Below, piece by piece: positions 8,232 through 17,678 of a DNA stretch of 64,000 bases; position 1 is the first letter of the stretch, and each line of letters opens with the position of its first letter. The DNA is from JANNXQ01 sp038238555 (GTDB lineage: Bacteria; Verrucomicrobiota; Verrucomicrobiia; Chthoniobacterales; Chthoniobacteraceae). Below the pieces are notes generated by a model. That model was given only the letters and a program-made list of their open reading frames with translations. It was not told the origin of the DNA and did no database searches. Made by a program: the position numbers and the translations under genes. Location: positions 1 through 64,000 of the forward strand of contig JBBRXP010000006.1 in NCBI GenBank assembly GCA_038238555.1, given 5' to 3'.

Positions 8232-11054
8232 ATGAAAACAGCCGAATTTCCCAGCCTCGTTTTAACGACAACCGCGAGCGAATTCCCGCAAGTGATCCGC
8301 CGAGATTTGCCCGGCGACGAGTCAGGCAAACCGCGTGTGGTGCCGTGGCTCGGACACAAGATTCAGCGCGCAGTCGCCGCGGCGTGCGCGGCGGTCGGCG
8401 CTGATGAGAGCATCGGTCATCAGACGCAGGCAGAGCTGGAGTTTCGGATGAAAAAAGAGCGGCCGCTCTTTGTTCATGTCGAGCAGCTCCAGGATCTCGT
8501 CGAGGAGACGCTCATCGAACTGGGCCACGGAAAAGTCGCGCTCGCTTACGCGAAGTATCGCGTCAAACGCGCGGCCGTTCGCGAACTCGGCGAGCCCGCT
8601 GCGCCGCCGGATGAGGGACAGCTCGAACTCGCCTCGCGCGAGCAACTCGCAGACATCCGCGCCCGCATTTCTTTCGCTCGTATCGGTCTCGAGCTGACGC
8701 TCAGCGAGGCTGATCTCATCGCGCGGCTGCTCCGCAGCGTCGCGATGAACCTCACGCCGGACGAGCGCCGTGATACGATCATCCTCAATGCGAAGTCGAT
8801 GCTCGATATCGACGCCGACGCGCGGTTTTTCGCGGGGCGCATCCTCCTCACCTACATCTACGAAGAGACGCTCCCTTGGAAGATTGCCGATGGTCTTGGC
8901 GCTTTGAAGGAAGCGCATCGCCGCGCCCTGTTTTCTTACATCCCGCTTGGCATCGAACTCGGCCGACTCGAACCGCGGCTCGCCGAATTCAATCTCAAGC
9001 CGCTGGCCGACGCGCTCGATCCTTACGCGGACTTACAGTTCGATTTCATCGGCATTCAGACGCTTTACGATCGCTATCTGATTCATGGACGCGATCCGCA
9101 GACCGGCCTGAAGCGCCGGCTGGAAGCGCCGCAGATTTTCTGGCTTCGCGTGGCGATGGGCCTCGCGATGCTGGAAAAGGATCGCGAGACGCGGGCACGC
9201 GAGTTCTACGAGATTTACAAAACGCGGCGCGCCTGCTCCTCCACTCCGACGCTCTTCAACTCGGGCACCTGCCGCCCGCAACTATCGAGCTGTTATCTGC
9301 TCACGTGCGGCGACTCGATTGAGGACATCACCGAGATTTGGAACCGCTTCGCGCAACTTTCAAAGTGGGCCGGCGGACTCGGCTGCTCGTGGACGGCCGT
9401 TCGCGGAACGGGCGCGCACATTCACGGCACCAATGGCGAGTCGAGCGGCGTCATCCCGTTTCTCAAAGTCTCCAACGACATCGCCATCGCCGTAAATCAA
9501 GGCGGCAAGCGGCCCGGGGCGCTTTGCTCGTATCTGGAGCTGTGGCACGCGGACATTGAGGACTTCCTCGATTTGCGCAAAGAGACCGGCGACGACCGGC
9601 GCCGCACGCACAACATGAACACGGCGCATTGGATTCCCGATGTATTCATGAAACGGCTCAAGGCGATTTCGGAAGGCGCCCTGCCGAAGGACGCGACGTG
9701 GACCCTCTTCCGCACCAACGAAACGCCTGATCTCCCCGACCTGTTCGGCCGCGCATTTGAGGAACGCTACGAACATTACGAGCGGCTTGCCGCGGACGGC
9801 AAAATCTGGAGCCGCCAGCTTCGCGTTCTCGCGCTGTGGAAGCGGATGCTCGAAATGCTTTTCGAGACCGGACACCCGTGGATGACATGGAAAGACCCGG
9901 CCAACGTGCGCAGCCCGTAGGATCATTGCGGCGTGATTCACAACTCAAACCTTTGCACCGAGATCGAACTCAACACGAGCATGGACGAGGTCGCGGTGTG
10001 CAACCTCGCGTCGATCACCATTCCCAACCATCTCCGCGACGACGGCGCCATCGATCACGACAAGCTTCGCGCCACGGTTAGCACCGTGATGCGGATGCTC
10101 GACAACGTGATCGACATCAACTTCTACCCGGTCCCGGCGGCAGCCAACGCCAACTTCAAGCATCGGCCAGTCGGCCTTGGCGTTATGGGATTGCAAGATG
10201 CGCTTTACACAAAAGGCATCCCATTCGATTCACCCGAGTCCGTCGCTTTCAACGACGAGTTTATGGAGGCGGTCGCCTTCCACGCTTACTCCGCGAGCAG
10301 CGACATCGCGGCGGAGCGCGGCGCTTATCAAAGCTATCCCGGATCGAAGTGGCAGCGCGGGATTCTCCCGCTCGACTCGCTCGCGTTGCTGGAGGAGGAG
10401 CGCGGTCTCCCGGTGCTCGTCGATCGCAACACGCGGATGCCGTGGAATGAGCTGCGCGAGAAGATTTGCCGACAAGGCATGCGCAACTCGAACTGCCTCG
10501 CGATCGCGCCGACGGCGACCATCTCCAACATCATGGGCTGCACCCCCTGCGTGGAGCCGGTCTATAAACACATTCACACGAAATCGAACATGAGCGGTGA
10601 GTTCGTGCGCACGAACGACCATCTCGTGAAGGAGTTGCAACGGCGTGGCCTTTGGGACGCCGAGATGCTCGCCGACCTCAAGTATTTCGACGGCTCGGTG
10701 CAGTCCATCGAGCGCATCCCGGTGGACGTGAGGCGGCTCTACAAAACGGCATTTGAGATCGAGCCGACGTGGATTTTGCAATGCGCTGCGGTGCGTCAAA
10801 AATGGATCGATCAGTCGCAGAGCACGAACCTCTGGATCGCCGACGCGGACGCGCGCCAGGCGAGCTTCATGTATCGCGAGGCGTGGGAGCGCGGACTCAA
10901 GACGACCTACTACCTCCGAACCATGAACAAGAGCGGAATCGATTCGGGAAATCGCGAGCGGCGCCCGGAGAAGCGGGAGCCGAATGACGCGGATAAGACC
11001 GCCTGCTCGATCGAGGCAATGCGCAACGGCGGGACCTGCGAGGCTTGCCAGTGA
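8232..11054 (+). pseudogene. nrdA: Ribonucleotide reductase alpha subunit, interrupted by one in-frame TAG
   Basis: One uninterrupted reading frame of 940 codons except for a TAG at 9918-9920. It falls inside the conserved stretch that normally reads NxRSPQDHCGVIHNSNLCTEI, so TAG replaces the Gln codon (CAG to TAG, one transition). Everything else is present: an N-terminal ATP-cone (about residues 10-105), SSCYLLTCGDS with the first active-site Cys, SNLCTEI with catalytic Asn, Cys and Glu, VCNLAS with the second redox Cys, and a C-terminal CEAC tail. The protein is the catalytic and allosteric subunit of class I RNR and partners NrdB just upstream. The 5' piece (8232-9920) would lack the catalytic Cys. 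The stop may be a sequencing error, a true nonsense mutation or a suppressed codon. The dcd start overlaps the nrdA stop. Confidence 0.9.
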
Positions 11055-11635
11055 TTCTCAACGACCATCAGATCCGGGAGCTTGCCCTTCGCGGAATGAT
11101 CCAGCCGTTCGAGTCATCGCTCGTGAGCCGACTCGATGATGGCACGCCTGTGCTTTCGTTCGGTCTGTCGGGCTACGGCTACGATCTTCGGCTTTCGCCA
11201 AAGGAGTTTCGTATTTTCCGCCACATCCCCGGCACCGTCGTGGACCCGAAGGCCTTTAATCCGCGGAACCTCGATCGTGCCCCGCTGCATAAGGACGCTG
11301 CGGGTGATCACTTCATTCTTCCCGCGCGCAGTTACGGTCTCGGCGTGGCCGTCGAAGCGCTCGATCTTCCAACCGACACCACAGCGATTTGCGTCGGCAA
11401 GAGCACCTACGCGCGCTGCGGCATCATTGCCAATGTCACTCCCGCTGAGGCCGGCTGGCGTGGACACCTCACGCTCGAATTCTCCAACTCAAGCGCAGCC
11501 GATTGCCGCATCTATGCCGGCGAAGGCGCCGTGCAGATGCTCTTCTTCCGCGGCGAACCATGCGGCGTTTGTTACCGAAGTCGGCGCGGGAAATATCAGA
11601 ACCAGCGCCAGCGCATCACCCTCCCGCGTGTGTGA
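11051..11635 (+). CDS. dcd: dCTP deaminase
   Basis: About 194 residues, trimeric dUTPase fold. The motif GKSTYARCGIIANVTPAEAG contains the catalytic Glu region and the conserved KSTYAR arginine; GYGYDLRLS and GEGAVQMLFFRG also fit the family. It converts dCTP to dUTP, feeding dTMP synthesis. The preferred start is the GTG at 11051, whose GTGA overlaps the nrdA stop and gives the usual VILNDHQI N-terminus. A TTG six bases upstream is possible. The overlap indicates translational coupling with nrdA, so dNTP synthesis and dCTP deamination are expressed together, probably under the same cobalamin riboswitch. Confidence 0.93.
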   Translation: MILNDHQIRELALRGMIQPFESSLVSRLDDGTPVLSFGLSGYGYDLRLSPKEFRIFRHIPGTVVDPKAFNPRNLDRAPLHKDAAGDHFILPARSYGLGVAVEALDLPTDTTAICVGKSTYARCGIIANVTPAEAGWRGHLTLEFSNSSAADCRIYAGEGAVQMLFFRGEPCGVCYRSRRGKYQNQRQRITLPRV

Positions 11636-11646
11636 GTGCGACCTCG

Positions 11647-13959
11647 CTAGCTCTGGTGCTCGCGTCGCAGGCGACGCGCCGCTTCGACCATGTGTTCCAG
11701 AGCTGGCAACACTTCCTGCCAGCCGCGAGTCTTCAAACCGCAGTCGGGATTCGCCCAAACGTGTTCGGCAGGCAGGACCGCGCACGCGCGACGGAGCAGC
11801 GCCGCCATCTCGTCGGCGGAAGGCACACGGGGCGAGTGGATGTCCCACACGCCCGGCCCGACCTCCGCGGGATAACTGAATTCTTCAAAGGCGGTGAGCA
11901 GCTCCATGTTCGAGCGCGAGGTTTCGATCGAGATCACGTCGGCATCGAGGGCGGCGATGGAGTCGATGATGTCGTTGAATTCGCAATAGCACATGTGCGT
12001 GTGGATTTGCGTCTCGTCGCGCACGCCGCCCGCACACAACCGGAACGCCTCGACTGCCCATTTGAGATATTCTTTCCAGTCCTGCCGTCGGAGCGGCAGT
12101 CCTTCGCGCAAAGCCGGCTCGTCGATTTGAATCATGCCGATGCCGGCGCCTTCCAGGTCGAGAACCTCGTCGCGCAGCGCCAGCGCAATTTGGCGCGTGG
12201 TGACCGAGCGCGGCTGATCGTCGCGCACGAAGCTCCATTGCAGCATTGTCACCGGACCGGTGAGCATTCCCTTCATCGGCCGGGTGGTCAGCGATTGCGC
12301 ATAGCTCGACCAGCGGACCGTCATCGGCTGAGGGCGCGACACGTCGCCGAAAATGATTGGCGGCTTTACGCATCGGCTGCCGTAGCTCTGCACCCAGCCA
12401 TTTTCGGTGAAGGCGAATCCGTCGAGCTGCTCGCCGAAGTATTCGACCATATCGTTGCGCTCGAACTCGCCATGCACCAGCACGTCGAGCCCGATCTTCT
12501 CCTGACTCGCGATCACCTCGGCGGTTTTCGATTCGAGGAAGCTTTCATATTCCGCATCGGCAAGTTCGCCTTTCTTCCACCGCGCCCGAGCGGATCGCAC
12601 ATCGTCGGTCTGCGGAAAGGAGCCAATGGTTGTGGTGGGAAACAGCGGAAGGGACAGCCGCGAGCGCTGAATTTTGCTTCGCTCAGCGAAAGGAAGTTTG
12701 CGCTGCGTGTCGTGGGCCGACACTTGCGCGAGCCGCTCCGAAACCAGTCGATTGTGAATCCGGCCGCTCGCGCGCCGCGCATCACATGCCTGTCGATTCG
12801 CGCTCAAGACCAGGGGCTCCGGCTCATCACGCAGCACCCGCGCGAGAGTGACAACTTCGGCCAGCTTTTCATCGGCAAAGGCGAGCCAGCCGCGCAACTC
12901 AGGATCGAGCTTCGACTCCGAGCGGAGCGTCACCGGCACATGCAGCAGCGAGCAGGATGGCGCCAGCCAGAGCCGCTCAGGCCCGAGACGACTCTTCGCC
13001 TTCACCAACAACTCGAAGGAGTGCGCGAAATCGTTCTTCCAGATGTTTCGGCCGTCCACGAATCCGAGCGAGAGCACTTTGTCGCCGGGAAAAGCGGCGA
13101 GCAGCGTGTCGAGTTCCGCCTCTGCGCGCGTGACATCGAAATGCACACCCGCGACTGGCAGGGCGAGGAGCGTCGAAAGGTTCTGCCGCAAATCGCCAAA
13201 GTAAGTCGCAACCAACAGTCGCAGCCCCGGCACCGCCTCACTCAGCGTGCGATACGCCCCGAGCAAGGCAGCGCGCTGCGCGTCGGTAAGATCGAGCGCC
13301 AGAACAGGCTCATCGAGCTGCACCCATTCCGCGCCGAGAGCCACGAGGCGTTGCAATACTTCCGCATAAATCGGAAGCAGCCCGCCGAGCAAAGCGAGCG
13401 GATCAAACGCTTCCTCGTCCCGTGTCTTGCTCAGCAGCAAGTAAGTCACCGGCCCGATGAGCACGGGCTTCGTTTTGATATCCAAAGCCAGCGCCTCGGC
13501 GAATTCATCGAATGGCTTGGTGCTACCGAGACGAAAGCTTTGCCCGCGATGCAGCTCGGGCACGAGGTAGTGGTAATTGGTGTCGAACCACTTCGTCATT
13601 TCGAGCGCATGCCCGTTGCCGCAGCATTCCGCGGCATCGCGATTGCCTCGCGCGATACGGAAATACGTCGCGAGATCGACTTGCTCGCTCGACCAGCCGA
13701 AACGCTCCGGCACTGCGCCGACGAGCGCTGTCATATCCAGCATCTGGTCGTAAAAACTGAAGTCATTCGACGGGATCAGATCGATGCCGGCGCGTTGTTG
13801 TTTGAGCCAGTGCTCGCGTCGAAGAGCGGCGGCACGCTCGCGCAGTTCGGCCTCGGCAATCTGGCCACTCCAGAATGCCTCCACCGCGCGCTTCAACTGC
13901 CGTTGGTCGCCGATGCGCGGATAGCCCAGGCTGTGCGTCGGATAAGGAATAGACTTCAT
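11647..13959 (-). CDS. metE: Cobalamin-independent methionine synthase
   Basis: 770 residues. The N-terminal barrel starts MKSIPYPTHSLGYPRIG, and the C-terminal catalytic barrel contains TIGSFPQTDDVR. The zinc-site segment HTHMCYCEFNDI and the terminal NPDCGLKTRGW carry the His and Cys ligands. It transfers a methyl group from 5-methyl-tetrahydrofolate to homocysteine without B12. The start is placed at ATG 13959; a longer in-frame start at 13986 only adds nine residues. It converges on dcd (11 bp between stops) and is divergent from the MetR-like regulator, with a palindrome between them. No riboswitch was found in front of it. Confidence 0.97.
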   Translation of the reverse strand: MKSIPYPTHSLGYPRIGDQRQLKRAVEAFWSGQIAEAELRERAAALRREHWLKQQRAGIDLIPSNDFSFYDQMLDMTALVGAVPERFGWSSEQVDLATYFRIARGNRDAAECCGNGHALEMTKWFDTNYHYLVPELHRGQSFRLGSTKPFDEFAEALALDIKTKPVLIGPVTYLLLSKTRDEEAFDPLALLGGLLPIYAEVLQRLVALGAEWVQLDEPVLALDLTDAQRAALLGAYRTLSEAVPGLRLLVATYFGDLRQNLSTLLALPVAGVHFDVTRAEAELDTLLAAFPGDKVLSLGFVDGRNIWKNDFAHSFELLVKAKSRLGPERLWLAPSCSLLHVPVTLRSESKLDPELRGWLAFADEKLAEVVTLARVLRDEPEPLVLSANRQACDARRASGRIHNRLVSERLAQVSAHDTQRKLPFAERSKIQRSRLSLPLFPTTTIGSFPQTDDVRSARARWKKGELADAEYESFLESKTAEVIASQEKIGLDVLVHGEFERNDMVEYFGEQLDGFAFTENGWVQSYGSRCVKPPIIFGDVSRPQPMTVRWSSYAQSLTTRPMKGMLTGPVTMLQWSFVRDDQPRSVTTRQIALALRDEVLDLEGAGIGMIQIDEPALREGLPLRRQDWKEYLKWAVEAFRLCAGGVRDETQIHTHMCYCEFNDIIDSIAALDADVISIETSRSNMELLTAFEEFSYPAEVGPGVWDIHSPRVPSADEMAALLRRACAVLPAEHVWANPDCGLKTRGWQEVLPALEHMVEAARRLRREHQS

Positions 13960-14005
13960 CCGGCTGACGTTACGAGCCGAACGCACGCGGCGTTAGCGCA
14001 TCCTC

Positions 14006-14022
14006 TGAATGATGATCATTCA
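14006..14022. promoter_or_regulatory. MetR-type operator between metE and metR
   Basis: TGAATGAT-G-ATCATTCA is a perfect 8-bp inverted repeat around one base. It lies 47 bp upstream of metE and 47 bp upstream of the metR start. It contains TGAA/TTCA half-sites like those of enterobacterial MetR boxes and the T-N11-A pattern of LysR operators. MetR with homocysteine activates metE in known systems. Confidence 0.65.
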
Positions 14023-14068
14023 CAGAACGAATGACGCGCGCTCGCTCGCCGGTGGGACGTTGGAGGGA

Positions 14069-14989
14069 ATGTCCTCCGGTCTCGAACTCCGCCACCTGAG
14101 CACGCTGATTGCGCTCGCCGAGACCGGCAATCTTTCCAAAGCGGCGCGCCGCCTGCATCTCTCGCAGCCGGCAATCTCGCACCAAATTCGGAGTGTCGAA
14201 GAGTCTTACGGCGCTGCGCTGTTTGAGAGGAAGAGCAGCCCTCTCCGGCTGAGCGCGCTCGGGCAACGGCTGGTCGAGCTGGCTTATGAGGTTCACGGCC
14301 AGATGCGCGACGCTGAGCGCGATCTCAAACGCATTGCGAGCGGCCACGCCGGACAACTGCGCGTCGCTGTCGAGTGCCACTCATGCTTCGACTGGCTGAT
14401 GCCGTCGATGGATGCCTTCCGCGAACGCTGGCCCGAGGTGGAACTCGATCTTGTGTCCGGCTTTCAGCCCGATCCCGTCGGACTCCTCGCCGAAAGCCGC
14501 GCCGATCTCGTCATCGTCTCGCGCGCCACAAAGCGCCGCGATGTGATCTATCACCCGCTCTTTGGTTACGAAGTGCTGGCGCTGTTTTCAAAGAATCACC
14601 CGCTCTCGCATAAGAGTTTCGTCACCGCGCAGGACTTCCGCCGCGAAACACTCGTCACCTATCCGATTCCCGACGAGCGCCTTGATTTCGTCCGCGACGT
14701 GTTGATCCCAGCGGATGTCGCACCGCAGCGCCGAACCACCGAACTGACCGTTGCAATTCTCCAACTCGTAGCGAGCGGTCGTGGCGTGGCCGCACTCCCC
14801 GGCTGGACGGTGCAGCCTTATCTCGACCACCAATACGTGATCGCAAGGACGATTGGGAGAAAGGGCCTGTTTAGCCAACTCTACGCCGCGACAACGACAA
14901 GCGCCGCGAAGGTCAGTTATGTCCAGGAGTTCATCGGGACCACCAAGCGCATCAGCTTCTCAACATTGCAACGCATCAGCCCGGTGTGA
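14069..14989 (+). CDS. metR: LysR-family regulator, MetR type
   Basis: 306 residues. The N-terminal winged HTH (about residues 5-65, LSKAARRLHLSQPAISHQI) is followed by a LysR substrate-binding domain. The start ATG at 14069 is preceded by TGGAGGGA, a strong ribosome binding site; an earlier in-frame ATG at 14009 is less likely. Divergent placement next to metE and the shared palindrome make a MetR role (homocysteine-responsive activation of metE) the natural reading. It ends in a GTGA that overlaps the possible start of the Cys-rich protein gene downstream. Confidence 0.88.
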   Translation: MSSGLELRHLSTLIALAETGNLSKAARRLHLSQPAISHQIRSVEESYGAALFERKSSPLRLSALGQRLVELAYEVHGQMRDAERDLKRIASGHAGQLRVAVECHSCFDWLMPSMDAFRERWPEVELDLVSGFQPDPVGLLAESRADLVIVSRATKRRDVIYHPLFGYEVLALFSKNHPLSHKSFVTAQDFRRETLVTYPIPDERLDFVRDVLIPADVAPQRRTTELTVAILQLVASGRGVAALPGWTVQPYLDHQYVIARTIGRKGLFSQLYAATTTSAAKVSYVQEFIGTTKRISFSTLQRISPV

Positions 14990-15363
14990 GCCCGGGTGTG
15001 CCGCCGATGGAAGCAGCCGACGTGGCCAGCGCAAAGAGGGCGACATACGAGGAATGTCTGACTTCATGCCTGAGCTGCGCCGCTGCCGCCGAAAGGTGCG
15101 CCGCTCATTGCTCCCGCCAGGAGAACGCCGCGGAATTGGTGAACGTCATCTGCGTCGCCCGGACCTCCGCCGATGTATGTCTCCTTACCGCGCGCCTCAT
15201 CTCTCAAGGGTCAGATTTCGTTCAGGAGTATTGCGCGCTCTGCGCGGAAGTCTGCCACACTCTTCGCGAGGAATGTCTCAAGCAGCCTGGAATAGCGTGC
15301 TGCGATCATTGCTCCGAACTCGCGCTGCACTGCGATCGGGCATGTCAAAAGGCCGCGGTATGA
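14986..15363 (+). CDS. Four-helix-bundle Cys-rich copper-binding protein (Csp/DUF326-like)
   Basis: 125 residues from GTG 14986 (overlaps the metR stop) or 118 from ATG 15007. Cys occurs in helical CxxC/CxxxC spacings: YEECLTSCLSCAAAAERC, CALCAEVCHTLREECL and CCDHCSELALHC. This is the pattern of Csp-type copper-storage proteins, which line a four-helix bundle with Cys thiols that bind Cu(I). No signal peptide or Tat motif is visible, so it would be cytosolic (Csp3-like). A clear paralogue lies at about 59.4-59.8 kb. The link to metR may be simple co-transcription. Confidence 0.82.
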   Translation: MSPGVPPMEAADVASAKRATYEECLTSCLSCAAAAERCAAHCSRQENAAELVNVICVARTSADVCLLTARLISQGSDFVQEYCALCAEVCHTLREECLKQPGIACCDHCSELALHCDRACQKAAV

Positions 15364-16745
15364 GCCTGTTGAATTCGCGGCAGGCTTCGTGTAAATCCGG
15401 AGATAGAGACACGCCGCCGATAGTTCTCCTCTCGCAGTGCGACTTGGAGCGGTGAGTTGCTTCGCAGTTGCGCATTGATGATCTCGCAGCGGACACCGCC
15501 GTGGAGACCACGCAGCACTTCAGCCATGACCAGCGCGCCGGCATAGGCACCTACGAAGGACGACGAGAGAGCCTTGTCGGCGAGTGTTTCGGCGAGAATG
15601 CCACACGGGTCTTGCGTGCGGAAGGCATCGAGCAGCGCAACCTTCGCCTCAACGCCGGCCATCTCGTCTTCTGCCCAAATCTGCGCCGGAATGCGCGACG
15701 CCCCCGGGAAGGTGTGGAAAGACAATCGATCGAACGTATCAACGCTTCCGCCCAAGCCGCACTCGACGACCAATGCGAAACCTGCGGCATCCAGGCATCG
15801 CCTCGCGGGCGCTGAATCGAAACCGCAAAGCGCGATGTAAGGCTCGTCGTCACCACGGCGAACGGTGGCGTCGAAACGGCGCTCGCAGATGCGAGTTCGG
15901 AAGCCTCGTGTCTCCAGCCAGTGCGAGCAGAGGCGGCTCTTGAATCGACCCGGCGAGTCGTTCTCGCAAAGCAGGCCGGCGCTCCAATTTCCGCTCACCA
16001 CTCGGTCGAAATCCTGGAGCAGGAATAGCGTGTCGCTCGGGCGCTCGTAGGGCAGCAGCGCTGCGTTCCAAAGAAATGCCTGACCCAAATGGCCGAGACC
16101 CAGAAACCACAAGTTGGAGGGCAAGTATTTCAATTCGGGGCCGACCGCCTCGTCATCAGTCCAGTCGAGGTCGGGCCGCCACAGCGAGACGCCGAGCGGG
16201 CGCTCGACGAAGCGGCTGCTCAGGCCGCAGACGCGGAGAAAGCCACGCGCTACTCCCAACCCTCCCGCAAGCACGCCACCGAGCGCGAAGTCGATGCCGT
16301 CGTCCAAAGTGAATGACATCTCGGCCGGTGCCACGCCGCCGCGCCAGCCGGAGCAAATGACCGACAGCGCATCGGGCACAGGCTCGGCTGTTGCACCGAA
16401 ATACAGCGTGTGACTTCGGTCCGAATGGCGCGCGCGGGCGAGTCGAGCGCCGAGGGACTCTACGACCTTATTCAACGAGCCTGCGCCAGGCCAAGGCACC
16501 AGCAACTCCACCTGCACTGGCATTTCCACCGAGACACCCCCGAGGAAAGCGCGTTTGCCAGTATTGACCGCAGTTAGCAGCGCGGCCTGAAGGGCAGCGG
16601 AGCGCGTGATTTCCTCACCGCAAATAAGGTTGAGTCGGAACTGTCCCAGCCTCTCCATAGCTTGCGCATAGGTGCCGCCAAAGCGTTCGAGAACCGCGCG
16701 CGCGAGACGGCAGTAATTCCCCTCGTTGAGCTGGTCGGGTGTCAT
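15345..16745 (-). CDS. bilD: E1-like (ThiF/UBA-type) activating enzyme of a Bil operon
   Basis: 466 residues from ATG 16745, which overlaps the bilC stop (ATGA). A Rossmann segment FLGLGHLGQAFLWNAALLP carries the GxGxxG nucleotide motif, followed by LLQDFDRVVSGNWSAG and CGFDSAPARRCLDAAG as in ThiF/MoeB/UBA enzymes. An N-terminal region of about 200 residues precedes it. A Cys in the C-terminal half (VVECGLGG) is a candidate thioester Cys, but I cannot assign it with certainty. In Bil systems the E1 adenylates the C-terminal Gly of BilA. It is the last gene of the four-gene minus-strand operon and converges on the Cys-rich gene with a 19-bp overlap. Confidence 0.85.
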   Translation of the reverse strand: MTPDQLNEGNYCRLARAVLERFGGTYAQAMERLGQFRLNLICGEEITRSAALQAALLTAVNTGKRAFLGGVSVEMPVQVELLVPWPGAGSLNKVVESLGARLARARHSDRSHTLYFGATAEPVPDALSVICSGWRGGVAPAEMSFTLDDGIDFALGGVLAGGLGVARGFLRVCGLSSRFVERPLGVSLWRPDLDWTDDEAVGPELKYLPSNLWFLGLGHLGQAFLWNAALLPYERPSDTLFLLQDFDRVVSGNWSAGLLCENDSPGRFKSRLCSHWLETRGFRTRICERRFDATVRRGDDEPYIALCGFDSAPARRCLDAAGFALVVECGLGGSVDTFDRLSFHTFPGASRIPAQIWAEDEMAGVEAKVALLDAFRTQDPCGILAETLADKALSSSFVGAYAGALVMAEVLRGLHGGVRCEIINAQLRSNSPLQVALREENYRRRVSISGFTRSLPRIQQAHTAAF

Positions 16746-17215
16746 AGCAGGGTCAGACGGACTTTGCCGGACTTCGGCCCCCAGGAGTTCCAGCGGTGAT
16801 CGCCGCAGTATTCGTGAATGCCGACACCAGCCAGGGATTGGAAACGTCGTTGGGCGAATTGCGGCACGATGAGGGCGACGTGGCCGCTCTGCGCGATCAT
16901 CGGATGGGTGCTGTCGGAGCCGCTTTGCCCGGTCCATTCGCTCGGGTGCGTATGCACGTCGGCGAGCACGCGCATCTTGCGAGCACGGCAAAATTCCCAC
17001 AGCGGCACAAAGCCTTCGCCGTGAAACATGATGATTCCAGTATCCAGCGCGGTGGGATCGAGGTCGTCGTAGCAGATAAAATGACTCACCTTTCGCGCGC
17101 CGTTACCGCCGAGGAGAAACGCGCCGCTCTCACGGTGTCCACCGCCGCGACGTTTCAGCTCGCGGATAAGCCGCCACCAGACGAGCCACGAAATGCACAG
17201 ATTAGGCGACGGCAT
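16742..17215 (-). CDS. bilC: JAB/JAMM-family deubiquitinase-like protease of a Bil operon
   Basis: 157 residues. The JAMM zinc motif is visible as DVHTHPSEWTGQSGSDSTHP (HxHP then SxxD), with an upstream Glu in ESGAFLLGG. Such proteases cleave after the C-terminal Gly of ubiquitin-like proteins, either maturing BilA or removing it from targets. The ATG at 17215 overlaps the end of bilB, and its own stop overlaps the bilD start. This tight coupling within an Ubl-E2-E1 operon is the main argument for the role. Confidence 0.88.
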   Translation of the reverse strand: MPSPNLCISWLVWWRLIRELKRRGGGHRESGAFLLGGNGARKVSHFICYDDLDPTALDTGIIMFHGEGFVPLWEFCRARKMRVLADVHTHPSEWTGQSGSDSTHPMIAQSGHVALIVPQFAQRRFQSLAGVGIHEYCGDHRWNSWGPKSGKVRLTLL

Positions 17216-17678
17216 ATTTTCTCCGGTTCAGGCACGAGTGAACGAAGTTGAGATAGACAACGATCGAGAACTCCGGCTGCCACCAGACGTTCGGAAACTG
17301 CGGCTTCCAGCTCTCATGCCCAGGCATCGCCATGCGGTCGCAAGGCGCATAGAGCGCCACGCCATTGTTCCAGCCAGGATTGAAGACTTTGGTGACGTTA
17401 CCCGGTCCTTTCGGCCAGAGCGCAGGGTCCAGGCGGCAATTCTTCTCCACGTCCCACGGGCAAGCCGTCGGCGCAGTCTGCGGATAGCCATCCGCAGTGA
17501 AGCGCAGAAACACTTTTCCCGCGGCGACCAAGTCCTCGTCGGCCTGCATCCAGAACACCGGGTGCGGCCAGACGATGCCGGTCAACACGCCGTTCAGCGC
17601 CCATCTCCCCGCATCCGCGCCGGCTTGGAAGGGTGCGTCCTCGAGGTGAGCGTGGAAAAGCGCTTCGTCCGGGCTCAC
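17202..17678 (-). CDS. bilB: E2-like conjugating enzyme of a Bil operon
   Basis: 158 residues starting with GTG at 17678, whose GTGA overlaps the bilA stop. The central part follows the bacterial E2 fold: GKVFLRFTADGYPQTAPTAC, then LDPALWPKGPGN and GVALYAPCDR, where the Cys of LYAPCDR is the likely catalytic thioester Cys. The C-terminal PEFSIVVYLNFVHSCLN helix is usual. The role is to accept activated BilA from the E1 and transfer it to a target. Confidence 0.82.
   Translation of the reverse strand: MSPDEALFHAHLEDAPFQAGADAGRWALNGVLTGIVWPHPVFWMQADEDLVAAGKVFLRFTADGYPQTAPTACPWDVEKNCRLDPALWPKGPGNVTKVFNPGWNNGVALYAPCDRMAMPGHESWKPQFPNVWWQPEFSIVVYLNFVHSCLNRRKYAVA

Noticed and set aside
9918..9935. 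Intein or programmed recoding in nrdA
   Set aside because: No insert is present, only a single TAG, and no stem-loop or selenocysteine-like element is evident. A simple C-to-T change is enough.
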